NCBI RefSeq assembly: GCF_041537905.1
Contig: NZ_JBGRUO010000023.1
Coordinates: 37,737 to 101,736, forward strand
Direction: 5' to 3'
Origin: Ruegeria_C sp041537905
GTDB taxonomy: Bacteria; Pseudomonadota; Alphaproteobacteria; Rhodobacterales; Rhodobacteraceae
Length of the DNA: 64,000 nt
Position 1 is the stretch's first letter; every line of letters starts with the position of its first letter. The translations under genes and the position numbers were made by a program. This document shows, piece after piece, positions 50,898 through 61,150 of the stretch. Under the pieces are notes generated by a model. The model saw only the letters and a program-made list of their open reading frames with translations. It searched no databases and was not told the DNA's origin.

Positions 50898-52668
50898 CCG
50901 GTTCCTGGAATATTACAGCGAAGAGCTTGAGGCGCTGCGCGGCCGCGCTGGCCGCTTCGCCGATGCCTTTCCCAAGATCGCCGGGCGGCTGCGCCTGTCA
51001 CCCGAGACCAGCGATGACCCGCATGTGGAGCGGCTGGTCCAAAGCTTCGCCTATTCCACCGCGCGGCTGCGGCAAAAGCTGGATGACAGCCTGCCCGAGC
51101 TGAGCGATGGGCTGCTGGAAACGCTCTACCCGCACTACCTGGCCCCGGTGCCAGCGATGACTGTACTGGCCATCGCCCCGGACCCCGAGGCGGACGCCCA
51201 ACAGATTTTGCCGCGCGGCACGCAGATCGACAGCGAGCGGGTCGAAGGCGATATCTGCCGCTTCAGCACCACGCAGGACGTGGCGCTGGCCCCGATCCGG
51301 ATCGAGTCGGTGCGGATGATGAACCGCCCCATCGAGGCCCCTGCGCTGCCGGGCGCAAGCCCGGCGGGCTGTCTGCGGATCACGCTGGTGCCCATGGGCA
51401 AGACCCCGATTTCCGAACTGGGCCTCACTCGGTTCCGGTTCTTTGCGGCCGGGTCCGCGCGGCAGGCGCAGACGCTGCATGCGCATCTGATGCAGCATGT
51501 GACCCGCGTTGCCGTGGCTGCGCATGGCTCGGATAGTTCGGCGCGGTTCCTGCCATCCTCCGCCCTGAAGCCGGTCGGGTTCACGGTGGATGAGGCGTTG
51601 CTGCCCAGCCCCGAGGGCGCGTTCCCCGGCTACCGCTTGCTGACCGAGTTCTTCGCACTACCCGAGAAATTCCTGTTCTTCGATATCGAGACCGGACCGA
51701 TCAGCCAGACCGACCGGTTGGACCTTTATCTCTATCTCGACAAGGCGCCCGACAGCCTGGAACAGCAGGTGAGCCGCCAATCGTTGCTGCTGGGCGCGAC
51801 GCCGGTGGTGAATCTGTTCGAGACGCGGGCAGAGCCGGTGGTGCTGGATGGCACCCGCGCCAGCTTCCCACTACTGGCCGACGCGCGGCGAGCCGATACA
51901 CGGCAGGTGCATTCGATCACGCGGATCACGCTCAGCGATGCGGCGGGCCAGACCATGCCCGCATGGCCCTTTTTCCACCGGATCAGCGATCGCGCGCGCG
52001 AGGGTGTCTTCTACCAGATCGACCGCAGCACCCGCACCAGTAACGCGGCGGCGCGACGGGCCTCCATCGCCTTTGTCGACAGCCGGGGCGAGGCGACCGC
52101 GCCGGGTGAACTGACCGCCGGGATCGACATTCTCGCCACCAATGGCGCATTGCCCCGCGCGCTGCCTTTCGGGGGCGGACAGCCGCGCCTGCGCTTCGCC
52201 TCGCCGGTCGAAGGGGCCGGGGCGATCACTTGTCTGCGCCCGATCAGTCTGCCGGATCGCACCGATCACTCAGGCGATCACCGCTGGCAGCTGATGTCGC
52301 ACCTGTCGCTGAACCACCTGTCGCTCGAGACCGAGGGCGCGGCGGCGCTCAAGGGCATCCTGCGCCTCTACGATCCCGGCGACAGCCGCGAGACGGCTCA
52401 GATGATCGACGCTATTCACGAGGCACGCAGCAAACCCGCCATTGCCCGCCTGTCCGGCGTGGTGGTCAGCGGGGTAGACATCACGCTGACCCTCGATCCC
52501 GATCAGATCGAACCAGGTCGCGCGATGCTGTTCAGCAGTGTGATCGACCACTTTCTGGGCGCCTACACCACGCTCAACACCTTCACGCGGATGCGCGTGC
52601 GGCTCAAGGATCGTGCCGACACGCTCGCTCAGTTCGCCGCCCGATCCGGGGAGCAGCCGCTGATATGA
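50890..52668 (+). CDS. tssF: T6SS baseplate subunit TssF
   Basis: This is a 592-residue wedge protein, the T4 gp6-like scaffold of the baseplate. It opens with the family signature RNRFLEYYSEELEALRGRAG and FAYSTARLRQKLDDSLPELS, with LLETLYPHYLAPVPAMTV following. Later it has FPGYRLLTEFFALPEKFLFF. The C-terminus ends in DHFLGAYTTLNTFTRMRVRL. It overlaps tssE upstream and tssG downstream (ATGA), consistent with the fixed TssF2-TssG stoichiometry. Confidence 0.95.
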   Translation: MRNRFLEYYSEELEALRGRAGRFADAFPKIAGRLRLSPETSDDPHVERLVQSFAYSTARLRQKLDDSLPELSDGLLETLYPHYLAPVPAMTVLAIAPDPEADAQQILPRGTQIDSERVEGDICRFSTTQDVALAPIRIESVRMMNRPIEAPALPGASPAGCLRITLVPMGKTPISELGLTRFRFFAAGSARQAQTLHAHLMQHVTRVAVAAHGSDSSARFLPSSALKPVGFTVDEALLPSPEGAFPGYRLLTEFFALPEKFLFFDIETGPISQTDRLDLYLYLDKAPDSLEQQVSRQSLLLGATPVVNLFETRAEPVVLDGTRASFPLLADARRADTRQVHSITRITLSDAAGQTMPAWPFFHRISDRAREGVFYQIDRSTRTSNAAARRASIAFVDSRGEATAPGELTAGIDILATNGALPRALPFGGGQPRLRFASPVEGAGAITCLRPISLPDRTDHSGDHRWQLMSHLSLNHLSLETEGAAALKGILRLYDPGDSRETAQMIDAIHEARSKPAIARLSGVVVSGVDITLTLDPDQIEPGRAMLFSSVIDHFLGAYTTLNTFTRMRVRLKDRADTLAQFAARSGEQPLI

Positions 52669-53642
52669 CCGACACGCATCTCTTCGAGCTGTTGAAATCC
52701 CATCCCGCTCGGTTCGACGCCGCCACCGCCCTGCGTGTGGCCGAGACCGAGGCGCGACGCAGCGGGCGGCGCGTGGTGACGCGCACCGTCCCCGCCGGGG
52801 CGGCGACGCCTCAGGCGATCACCGCCGTGCGGGAGAGCGCCGATTTGATCGAGCTGGAAACGCCGATCATGGGTCTGCTGGGGCCGCTCTCGCCGCTGCC
52901 CCCCGCCTATGGCGTTCTGGCGGCGCGCGACCAACGGCGGCGCGCGGGCGGGTTTCTGGCGTTTATCGATATGTTCTCGGACCGGCTGACCTGGCTCTTC
53001 GCCGAGGTGACCGAGAAATACAGCCTGCCTCGCCGGTTGCGATGGAGCGCGGCAGGCCACAACAAGATCCTGCTCGCGCTGCGCGCGCTGATCGGTTTCG
53101 CCACCCCGGGCCTGCAGCGAGAAACCCCGCTGCCCGGTGACGAGACGCTGCGCTATGCCGGGCTTTATGCGCAACGGACGCGGGGGGCGGTGGGGCTGCG
53201 CCAGATCCTCTCGGCCGAGCTCGGGCTGCCGGTCGAAATCGAACAATTCCATCTGCGCTGGCGCGCGTTGCCGCGCTCGGAACAGACCCGGATGAGCGGC
53301 GCGGTGGTCATGGACCGCGACGCCACCGCAGGCAGCCGGTTCCCGGACCGCACCGGGCAGATCAGGGTGCGTATCGGACCCGTCCGCTATGGCGATTTCG
53401 TAAGCCTCGAAGAAGGCCAACCCCGGCTGGAGCGCATCCGGCGCCTTACCCGGCTCTATGTCGGGCCGGTGATTGATTTCGATTTCCAGATCGTGCTGGA
53501 CCGTCGCGACATCCCCGAGACGCAGCTCAGCCGCGAGGGGCCAGGCGCACGGCTTGACTGGAACTGCTGGGCGCGCAGCCTGCCAGCCGAGGCAGATAGC
53601 GAGGACGCGATTGTCGGTTCCGCCGCGCGGGTGGCGGCATGA
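52665..53642 (+). CDS. tssG: T6SS baseplate subunit TssG
   Basis: This is a 325-residue baseplate protein, homologous to gp7/gp53-like parts, that bridges two TssF subunits. It has TDTHLFELLKSHPARFDAAT at the start, the FLAFIDMFSDRLTWLFAEV region (TssG family signature), LRYAGLYAQRTRGAVGLRQI and a C-terminal RLTRLYVGPVIDFDFQIVLD. The correct start is the ATG at 52665 that overlaps the tssF stop by four bases; the frame is open further upstream only as a shadow of tssF. Confidence 0.94.
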   Translation: MTDTHLFELLKSHPARFDAATALRVAETEARRSGRRVVTRTVPAGAATPQAITAVRESADLIELETPIMGLLGPLSPLPPAYGVLAARDQRRRAGGFLAFIDMFSDRLTWLFAEVTEKYSLPRRLRWSAAGHNKILLALRALIGFATPGLQRETPLPGDETLRYAGLYAQRTRGAVGLRQILSAELGLPVEIEQFHLRWRALPRSEQTRMSGAVVMDRDATAGSRFPDRTGQIRVRIGPVRYGDFVSLEEGQPRLERIRRLTRLYVGPVIDFDFQIVLDRRDIPETQLSREGPGARLDWNCWARSLPAEADSEDAIVGSAARVAA

Positions 53643-54895
53643 AGTTGACCTTTGAACGTATGGATGGGCCCGGCGCGGGTGACCAGCGAATGACCGACGG
53701 CGCGACGCCCTTCACCATCGGCACGGGGCCGGGCGTGACCTGGATGCTTCCCGCCGAAGAACAGGCCGAAGCGCGGCTGAGCGTTCGGCGCGCTGGCGGC
53801 GGCTTTGTGGCCGAGGCATCGGGCAATGTGTTGATAGAAGGCCATCCCGTACCCGAAGGCCACGAAGTCGCGATCCACCACGGCGCGACGGTGATCCTTG
53901 GCGCGCACAAACTGCGCGCCCGGGTAGATCAGTCCCGGGCCAGCGAGGCGGCTGGGGTCACCGATCTTTTTGCCGATCCCGCCACGCCCACGATCAGCGC
54001 GATCCTGTCGGATGTAGCTCCCGGCGGCGAGGATGCCTCGGGTCCGTTGCCGGGACGGGGTGGCGAGGAATGGCTGGATGGCCTACTCGGTCAGGCACCC
54101 GATCCCGGTCCGCGCAACGCTGGTTGGGACCAGTTGGGAACCTACGGCGCAGGACGTGAGGCAACGGTCGAACTGGAGGACAGCCTGCCATCGCATCCCG
54201 ATCACGACCCGGTCGCGCGCGTGCTCCTGCCCGATGACTGGAACAGCGAGACCCCTGCACCCGACCGGTTCCAACAGATCGCCGCGCCCCGCGAGGGGCT
54301 GAGCCTTGCCGCAACTCAGGCCCGCGCGACGCCCTCTCCCGCCATCGCCACGAAACGTGGTCCCGGCGCCCTGAAACCCCTGCATGATGCGCTCGGGATC
54401 TACGAAGGCGAGGTGGACGCCCCCGAGGCGGCGCAGCTGGCCAACGCGGGCGAGGCACTGCGAGTCGCGCTTGACGGGCTGAGCGAGGTCGAGGCGCTGA
54501 CAAACCGCGTTCTGGGCGATCTGGATGTCGATCCGCCCAGACAGGATATCCCCGCCCGCGCGGCATTCGAACCCGCCATCCTGCTCTCGGATCCGGCGGG
54601 CCTGTCGGTCGAGGTTCTGTCGACTTGCCTTGCGCGGATCGTCGCGCGCCAGGCCGCCCTGACCGAGACGCTTGTGGCTGCATTAACGCAAGCGCGCGAA
54701 GACCTGGCCCCCGAGACCATCACCCATCACGTCACCGCCACGGGCGGTGTGGCTGCCCGGTTGCGCCCGACGACCGAGGCATGGCGGGAATACCGCGCGC
54801 GCTGGTGCTCCGAAGAGGCCGCGCTCAACCCCGAGACGCTGGCGCGCGCGCTGCGCGACGCCCTGATTGATCCGTTGGAAAGGCAGAACAGGTGA
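53639..54895 (+). CDS. T6SS FHA-like protein (TagH/ImpI type) with degenerate FHA motif
   Basis: This is a 418-residue protein with an FHA-like N-terminal region (about 20-96), a long acidic/proline-rich linker (about 100-240) and a C-terminal TagH-type helical domain (about 245-410, with PLHDALGIYEGEVDAPEAAQ). In typical FHA domains a GR, an SxxH and an NG motif bind phosphothreonine. Here the matching positions read IGTG (27-30), QAEARLSV (42-49) and VLIEGHP (64-70), so the recognition residues appear lost. Gene position between tssG and tssK matches fha in Agrobacterium. It may now work by protein contacts rather than phosphopeptide binding. Confidence 0.85.
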   Translation: MKLTFERMDGPGAGDQRMTDGATPFTIGTGPGVTWMLPAEEQAEARLSVRRAGGGFVAEASGNVLIEGHPVPEGHEVAIHHGATVILGAHKLRARVDQSRASEAAGVTDLFADPATPTISAILSDVAPGGEDASGPLPGRGGEEWLDGLLGQAPDPGPRNAGWDQLGTYGAGREATVELEDSLPSHPDHDPVARVLLPDDWNSETPAPDRFQQIAAPREGLSLAATQARATPSPAIATKRGPGALKPLHDALGIYEGEVDAPEAAQLANAGEALRVALDGLSEVEALTNRVLGDLDVDPPRQDIPARAAFEPAILLSDPAGLSVEVLSTCLARIVARQAALTETLVAALTQAREDLAPETITHHVTATGGVAARLRPTTEAWREYRARWCSEEAALNPETLARALRDALIDPLERQNR

Positions 54896-56232
54896 AGACC
54901 CAGAACCGTGTCGCATGGACTGAAGGCATGTTCCTGAAAGTCCAGCATTTTCAGCAGGCCGACCGCTGGGTCGAGGGCCTTGTGCGCGACCGCACCGCAA
55001 CGCTGGCCCCCTACCCCTGGGGTCTGCTTGAATTGACGCCCGATAAGGCCGCGCTGGGGATCGGGCGGTTCGGTTTGACTTCGATCCGGGGCACCTTGGC
55101 CGACGGCACCCTTTTCTCGGCACCCGATCAATGTGCTCTGCCTGATCCGCTGCCGCTATCCGAGGGCATGACCGATGTGACGGTCTATCTGGCGCTGCCT
55201 GCCCAACGGCCCGGCGCGCCCGAGTTCGGCCCCGGCGAGGGCGAGGCCGCACGCGGCGTAAGGCTGAGGCGCGAGGAATTCGATGCCGATGACAACAATA
55301 CCGACATTTCATATACCGCGCCGATTGCCGTGGGCCGCTTTGCGCTGAGCCTCAAGACGGATGGCGACGATCTGGCCGGGTTCGAGACCCTGCCTATCGC
55401 CCGGATCGTCGAAGTGCGCGCGGATCTGAGCGTTGTGCTCGACACCGACATGATCCCGCCAGTGCAGACCATCGCCGCAGCGCCCCGTCTGCTGGGCTTC
55501 ATGAACGAGTTGCTGGGCCTCCTGCGCCATCGCGCCACGGCCATCGCCCGGCGCGCGGCGGAACCGACGCTACGCGGCTCGGCGGAACTGGGCGATTACC
55601 TGATGTTGCAGACGCTCAACCGCGCCAGCCCGCTGGTCGAACATCTGGCCGAACAGGCTGCACAGATTCATCCCGAAAGCGCCTATCGCACGCTACGTTC
55701 GTTGGCCGGAGAGCTTGCGACCTTCACCACCGACACCCGGCTGCCCGCCGAACTGCCCGCCTATCGCCATATCGATCCCCGAGCCAGTTTCGAACCGGTG
55801 ATGGACGAGCTGCGCCGCGCGCTCTCGACCGTGCTGGACCAGAGCGCAGTGCCGATCCCGCTGGAGCAGCGTCGCCATGGGGTGCAAGTGGGCATGATCG
55901 CCGATCAGGGCCTCAAGGACGAAGCGGCGCTTGTACTGGCGGTCAAGGCCGACATCCCCGAGGAGCGGCTCCGCCGCCTCTTGCCGAACCAGATCAAGAT
56001 CGGCCCGGTCGAACGGATCGCCGAACTGGTCAACGTGGCGCTGCCGGGCGTGCAGGTGCGGGCCATGCCCGTGGCACCGCGGCAACTGCCCTTCCGCTCT
56101 GGCACGACCTATTTTTCGTTGGAAACCCAAGGGGATGTGTGGCGCGACGTGACCAGCTCGGGCACCATTGCCCTGCATCTATCCTCGGAAGTCCCGGGGC
56201 TTGAAATGGAATTGTGGGGGATCAGGCCGTGA
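54892..56232 (+). CDS. tssK: T6SS baseplate-membrane linker TssK
   Basis: This is a 446-residue trimeric protein that connects the baseplate to the TssJLM membrane complex. It opens with the strong family signature QNRVAWTEGMFLKVQHFQQA and DRWVEGLV. Middle segments include SPLVEHLAEQAAQIHPESAY and YRTLRSLAGELATF, and the C-terminal head has LPGVQVRAMPVAPRQLPFRS and YFSLETQGDVW. It overlaps fha by four bases and tssL by four (GTGA). Confidence 0.96.
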   Translation: MKTQNRVAWTEGMFLKVQHFQQADRWVEGLVRDRTATLAPYPWGLLELTPDKAALGIGRFGLTSIRGTLADGTLFSAPDQCALPDPLPLSEGMTDVTVYLALPAQRPGAPEFGPGEGEAARGVRLRREEFDADDNNTDISYTAPIAVGRFALSLKTDGDDLAGFETLPIARIVEVRADLSVVLDTDMIPPVQTIAAAPRLLGFMNELLGLLRHRATAIARRAAEPTLRGSAELGDYLMLQTLNRASPLVEHLAEQAAQIHPESAYRTLRSLAGELATFTTDTRLPAELPAYRHIDPRASFEPVMDELRRALSTVLDQSAVPIPLEQRRHGVQVGMIADQGLKDEAALVLAVKADIPEERLRRLLPNQIKIGPVERIAELVNVALPGVQVRAMPVAPRQLPFRSGTTYFSLETQGDVWRDVTSSGTIALHLSSEVPGLEMELWGIRP

Positions 56233-57674
56233 CCGCCGCATCCAGCCCGCCTGATGGCAAGGACGAACCGCTGATCGTCCTGCCCACACCCGGCAAGAAG
56301 CGCGACCCGGTAAGGCCTGCGCCCGAGGCCGAACCGGTTGCCGACCCGATCTCGGTTCCCGACATTCTGGCCGGGTTCCGGCTGGATGGTAGCGACCTGC
56401 CCGTGGTGGTCGCCGAGGCGGCACCGCTGCTAAACCTCGCCCACGCATTGCGCAAGCGCGAGTTGACCCCCGATCTGAGCCAGTTACGGCGCGAAACCAT
56501 CGCCGCAGTCAAGGACTATGAAAAACGGCTGGGCGCTGCAGGTATCGTGCCGTTGCAGGCCCGCGCGGCGCATTACGTGGTCTGCGCCACGCTGGACGAC
56601 GTGATCCGCAACCGCCCATGGGGCGAAGGCTGGGCGATCGAAGGGCTGGTCTCGACCTTTCATCACGACGTGACCGGCGGAGACAAGGTGTTCGAATTGC
56701 TGCGCCGTTTCCAGCAGGAGCCGGGCACCTATCGCGATATCCTGATGCTGATCTATCTCTGCCTGTCGCTGGGTTTCGAGGGACGCACCCGCGTCAGTGC
56801 ACGCGGCGGGCTCGAGTTGGCGCAGATCCGTGACAACCTCTACCGCGTGCTGCGCCAGCATTTCGACGGGACCGAGCGGGATCTCTCACCCCATTGGCAG
56901 GGCGAAGACGCTGCCCATATGCCCCTGCGCCGGGGTCGGATGTTCTGGCTGCTGAGTGGTCTGGCGCTGCTGCTGCTGTCGCTGATCTTCTTGGCGTTCA
57001 CGCTACTGCTTGGCCGCGCGACCAATGGCACGCTGGACCAGATGGCGACGCTGCCACCCGATGATGTACCCACCCTGTTCATCCCGGTGGCGACCCCTCC
57101 GCCCACCCCGCCGCCCGCCGAAGCGCCGCCCTTGAAGGTAGAACCGGTGGTCCCAGAACAGCCGATCGCGCCACCATCACCACCACCGATCGAGGTGTTC
57201 ATCTCGTTCCTGCAGCCCGAGGTCGAACAGGGCCTCGTCACTCTGCTGCGCGATGGCGACAGCGTGCTGGTGCGGATTGCCAATTCCGGGGCCTTCGGCG
57301 TCGGCGCGGCCTGGGTCGAAGAGGATTTCGAGCCGCTCTTCCACCGCATCGGCCAGGCGCTGGCGGCGGAGGATTTCAACGTGACCGTGCTGGGCCATAC
57401 CGACAACCTGCCGATCCGGGCCGCGCCCTACCCGTCGAACTTTCACCTGTCGACCGCACGGGCAAATGCGGTGCGCGACATTCTGGTGGGCTATGTCCCC
57501 TCGGACAGCGTCGATATTCGCGGCGAGGCGGATACCAGACCCATTGCCAGCAATGACACTCCTGAAGGACGTGAGCGTAACCGCCGCACCGAAATCCTCG
57601 TGCGGGGTGCGGGCGACCGGGTCGATCCGCAATTCTATGAGCCGCAGGCCAACCCATCGGAGGCAAATCAATGA
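56229..57674 (+). CDS. tssL: T6SS membrane protein TssL with OmpA-like peptidoglycan-binding domain
   Basis: This is a 481-residue extended TssL. A short N-terminal tail with PTPGKKRDP is followed by the cytoplasmic DotU-type helical domain (about 60-235, AHYVVCATLDDVIRNRPWGE), a single transmembrane helix (FWLLSGLALLLLSLIFLAFT), a Pro-rich periplasmic linker and a C-terminal OmpA-like domain (about 325-465). That domain has VTVLGHTDNLPI and TARANAVRDILV for binding peptidoglycan. A GTG start at 56229 overlaps the tssK stop; the frame opens a few codons earlier but inside tssK. It anchors TssM in the inner membrane and the cell wall. Confidence 0.95.
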   Translation: MTAASSPPDGKDEPLIVLPTPGKKRDPVRPAPEAEPVADPISVPDILAGFRLDGSDLPVVVAEAAPLLNLAHALRKRELTPDLSQLRRETIAAVKDYEKRLGAAGIVPLQARAAHYVVCATLDDVIRNRPWGEGWAIEGLVSTFHHDVTGGDKVFELLRRFQQEPGTYRDILMLIYLCLSLGFEGRTRVSARGGLELAQIRDNLYRVLRQHFDGTERDLSPHWQGEDAAHMPLRRGRMFWLLSGLALLLLSLIFLAFTLLLGRATNGTLDQMATLPPDDVPTLFIPVATPPPTPPPAEAPPLKVEPVVPEQPIAPPSPPPIEVFISFLQPEVEQGLVTLLRDGDSVLVRIANSGAFGVGAAWVEEDFEPLFHRIGQALAAEDFNVTVLGHTDNLPIRAAPYPSNFHLSTARANAVRDILVGYVPSDSVDIRGEADTRPIASNDTPEGRERNRRTEILVRGAGDRVDPQFYEPQANPSEANQ

Positions 57675-60600
57675 ATCCTCTGGGCATGTGGACAAGTTTC
57701 AGGTCGCAGATGGACAGCTATCTGGGCGTCGTCGGGCGGCGCTTTCTGGTGCTGGTCTGGCTGATCGCGATCTGCGTCCTCATCTGGGTCTTCGGTCCGC
57801 GCCTCGCCTATGGCGATTTCGCGCCGCTTGCGCCCGCACGCAACCGTCTTATCGCCATCGCAATTGTGCTGGTGCTCGGCGCGATCTGGCAGCTTCTCTC
57901 GTGGCGGCGTGCCCGCAAGGCAGATGCACAGCTGGTCGAGGACGCAACCCAGTCGCCTGGGGCGCGTGCCGCAGAGGAGACCCAGGAAGAAATCAACGAT
58001 CTGCGCGACCGCCTGCGCGAGGCGATGAAGCTGATGCGCAAGGTGGCCCGGCAGCGCGTCGGCTATGTCTATGAATTTCCGTGGTATCTGATGATAGGCG
58101 CGCCCGGCGCGGGCAAGACCACCCTGCTGACCAATTCGGGGCTCAAGTTTCCGCTGGGCGACGCGATGGGGGCCGAACCCGTGCAGGGCGTCGGCGGCAC
58201 CCGCAACTGCAATTGGTGGTTCACCGACCGCGCGATCCTGATCGACACGGCCGGGCGCTATACCACGCAGGACAGCCAGCGCGAACGCGACGCGCAGGGG
58301 TTTCTGGGCTTCCTGTCGATGCTGCGCAAACGCCGCCCCGCGCAGCCCATCAATGGCGTAGTTCTGACCCTGTCGCTGACCGACCTGCTGACGCAGGAGC
58401 CCGACCAGCGCCTGCGCGAAGTGCGCGCGATCCGTCAGCGTCTCGCCGAAATCGAAGATACGCTCAAGGCCCGCGTGCCGGTTTATATCGTGCTGACCAA
58501 AGCCGACCGGCTGAACGGATTCGCCACGTTCTTCGAGGATCTGGGCGGCCAGTCGCGCGAGCAGGTCTGGGGCATGACCTTCGATTTCGAGAAGGCCGAA
58601 CGGGACGGCGACCTGCCCGAGATGTTCAGCCATGAGTACTCCGCTTTGCAGGACCGGCTGAACGGGCTGCTGCTGGAACGACTGCAACAGGAGACCGATA
58701 TCGACCGGCGCGGCGCGATCTTCCGGTTTCCAGCCCAGATCGCCGCGTTGCATGACAGCCTGCGCGAGATTGTCGAGGAACTGGCCTCGGGCACTGCAAC
58801 CGTCTCAGCCCCGCTGATCCGGGGCCTCTATTTCGCGTCAGCTACACAGGACGCCGAGGCGCGGCGCATTCCCGGCGCGCCCGCGCGTGCGATGAACCGC
58901 AGTTACTTCGTGTCGCGGCTGTTCTCGGATGTGATCCTGGGCGAGGCCGCGCTGATCGCCCGCGACCGGCGTGTCAGCCAGCGCCGCAAGATTGTCATCG
59001 CAGCCGGTTATGCGCTACTGGCGCTGGTCGTGCTGGGCCTCTCGATCTCGTGGACCAGCAGCTATCTGGTGAACCACCGGGCGCTGGTGCGCGCAGATGA
59101 TACGCTGGCCCGCTATGCCACCCGCGCCCGCAACATCCCCACGCAGGACGTACGGGACCGCGATTTCCTGCGGGTCCTGCCGGCGCTCAACACGCTGGAA
59201 ACCACGCCCGCCGTCTTCGATGCCGAGGCCGAACAGGTGCCGCTCTATCTGCTGGGCTTCGGGCTTGGGCAGGAGCGGCGCATCAACGCGCGCTATCAGG
59301 ACCTTTATGCCGCCGCGCTGGGCACCTATCTGCAACCCCGCTACATGGTGGCGCTTCAGGACAGGCTCAAATCCGACGATCTGACCGAGGCCGAGGCGTT
59401 CGAGACGCTCAAGCACTACCTGTCGCTTGCCGGTTACGGTCCGGTGGATGCCGATGCGCTGCTGGCCCAAGCCGAGGATGTCTTTGCCACGCTTTATCCC
59501 GGACCGGGCCGCGCGCCCACTCGCGTCACCCTGCATCGCCATCTTGAGGCGATGCTGCAACGCGGAGACCTTCCGGTGTTGGAAATCGACACCGATCTGG
59601 TGGCCAAGACCCGCGAGACGATCGCCAACCGCTCGCCCGCACAACGCACGCTCGATCTGCTGGCGACGCGCACTGAAACCCGCGCCCTACCCGGCTGGAG
59701 CGTCGCCGGTGCCGTGGGCCCCGCGGCCTCGGATGCGTTCGAGCGCATGTCGGGTACAGCGCTGACCGAGCCGATCCCCGGGCTTTACACAAGCGCGGGA
59801 TATCAGGGCGTCCTGCTGCCGCAGGTCGGGACCATGGCCGAGATCGCCGCGCAGGAGGATTGGGTGCGCGGCGCGGGCGGGTCCAGGCCCGACGATGTCA
59901 GCGAGATCGCCCGCAATGCGGTCGAGCTGTATTGGACACAGTTCAGCGATATGTGGCGTGACACCGTGAGCGATATCCGCATCCGCGCAGTCGCATCGCT
60001 GGGCGACGGGGCCGACCTGCTGCTGCTGCTGTCATCAGAAGCCGATCCGCTGCAACGCCTGGCAACCGACATTGTCGACCGGACCGATCTGATCGGTCCG
60101 CTCTCCGTTGCGCCCGAGGGGTTCGACGCCTCGGCGCTGTCTTTCGATCCAGCTGCGGCGCCCGATCTCTTCGGCCCACTGCGGCGGGCGCTGGCAAGCG
60201 AGGCTGACGCAGGAGAGGAGACGGCTGAAGGTTTCGCGGCGCTCACTCCGCAATTCGACGGCATCTATCAGCAGCTCAACCGGGTCAATGCGAGCGATGC
60301 GCGCGCGGCTGAGGTCTTTGCTGCGGAAAGCCAGCTCAACGAGGGTATTCAAGAGCTTGTGGCCTCGGCCCGCGCTCTGCCGGGACCGGCGGATGCATGG
60401 TTAACCGGTCTGGCCGGGTCGCTGGCGGCCAGCACGGTCGAACGCGCGCGCGACGAATTGTCTGCAATCTGGGCCGCTGGTCCCGCCCAGCAATGCCTGC
60501 GCGCGGTCGCGGGGCGCTACCCGTTCGACCGGCAGCAATCGCGCGAGGTGACCCTTGATGATTTCACGCGCATCTTTGGCCCCGACGGCGTCTTCGACAG

Positions 60601-61150
60601 CTTCTTTGCCGCCAATCTCGACCCGTTCGTTGATCGCTCCACCAACCCGTGGAGTTGGAAGGGCGGTCTGGGGACAGCAGGCGACAGCTCCGAAGCTCTG
60701 GCTCAGTTCCAGCGCGCCGCCCAGATCCGCACTGCGTTTTTCCCGGCAGGCGCCACCCATCCCGAAGTGGGCGTAGATTTCGACCTGATCGGCAGCAGCG
60801 GCGACCCGTCCACGGTGCAGGTAGGCCTTGGCGGCGAGATATCGGTCTATGGCTTCGCCAACGCGCCGCGTCGTCCGCTGATATGGCCGGGCCAGAACCC
60901 GGGCCGCGCCTTCCTCCGTGCCCTGCCAAGCGCACGCAGCAACGATTTGGTGATCAACAGCGACTGGAGCGCCTTCCGGCTGATCGACCGCGCACAGCGG
61001 ATCACGCCGGTCTCGCGCAACGAGTTCGACGCCGCCTTTCAGGTCGCGGGCTACGGGCTGCGGTTCCGGATCACGGCGGATAGCGTCAACAACCCGTTCG
61101 AGCTTGAGGCGATGTCCGCCTTTTCCTGCCCCCGGACCCTGATGGAGTAG
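57671..61150 (+). CDS. tssM: T6SS membrane channel protein TssM (IcmF)
   Basis: This is a 1159-residue inner-membrane protein that spans to the periplasm and forms the T6SS trans-envelope core with TssL. Two N-terminal transmembrane helices (about 25-44 and 59-77) precede a cytoplasmic NTPase-like domain with intact Walker A GAPGAGKTT (143-151) and the DTAGRY motif. A third helix (IVIAAGYALLALVVLGLSIS, about 441-460) leads into a large periplasmic region with the C-terminal beta-sandwich. In classic systems the periplasmic end binds the TssJ lipoprotein; no tssJ gene is seen here. Confidence 0.96.
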   Translation: MNPLGMWTSFRSQMDSYLGVVGRRFLVLVWLIAICVLIWVFGPRLAYGDFAPLAPARNRLIAIAIVLVLGAIWQLLSWRRARKADAQLVEDATQSPGARAAEETQEEINDLRDRLREAMKLMRKVARQRVGYVYEFPWYLMIGAPGAGKTTLLTNSGLKFPLGDAMGAEPVQGVGGTRNCNWWFTDRAILIDTAGRYTTQDSQRERDAQGFLGFLSMLRKRRPAQPINGVVLTLSLTDLLTQEPDQRLREVRAIRQRLAEIEDTLKARVPVYIVLTKADRLNGFATFFEDLGGQSREQVWGMTFDFEKAERDGDLPEMFSHEYSALQDRLNGLLLERLQQETDIDRRGAIFRFPAQIAALHDSLREIVEELASGTATVSAPLIRGLYFASATQDAEARRIPGAPARAMNRSYFVSRLFSDVILGEAALIARDRRVSQRRKIVIAAGYALLALVVLGLSISWTSSYLVNHRALVRADDTLARYATRARNIPTQDVRDRDFLRVLPALNTLETTPAVFDAEAEQVPLYLLGFGLGQERRINARYQDLYAAALGTYLQPRYMVALQDRLKSDDLTEAEAFETLKHYLSLAGYGPVDADALLAQAEDVFATLYPGPGRAPTRVTLHRHLEAMLQRGDLPVLEIDTDLVAKTRETIANRSPAQRTLDLLATRTETRALPGWSVAGAVGPAASDAFERMSGTALTEPIPGLYTSAGYQGVLLPQVGTMAEIAAQEDWVRGAGGSRPDDVSEIARNAVELYWTQFSDMWRDTVSDIRIRAVASLGDGADLLLLLSSEADPLQRLATDIVDRTDLIGPLSVAPEGFDASALSFDPAAAPDLFGPLRRALASEADAGEETAEGFAALTPQFDGIYQQLNRVNASDARAAEVFAAESQLNEGIQELVASARALPGPADAWLTGLAGSLAASTVERARDELSAIWAAGPAQQCLRAVAGRYPFDRQQSREVTLDDFTRIFGPDGVFDSFFAANLDPFVDRSTNPWSWKGGLGTAGDSSEALAQFQRAAQIRTAFFPAGATHPEVGVDFDLIGSSGDPSTVQVGLGGEISVYGFANAPRRPLIWPGQNPGRAFLRALPSARSNDLVINSDWSAFRLIDRAQRITPVSRNEFDAAFQVAGYGLRFRITADSVNNPFELEAMSAFSCPRTLME

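Noticed and set aside
52230..52664. A long N-terminal extension of tssG
   Set aside because: The extension overlaps tssF, is Arg-rich nonsense, and the ATG at 52665 overlapping the tssF stop gives a normal-length TssG.
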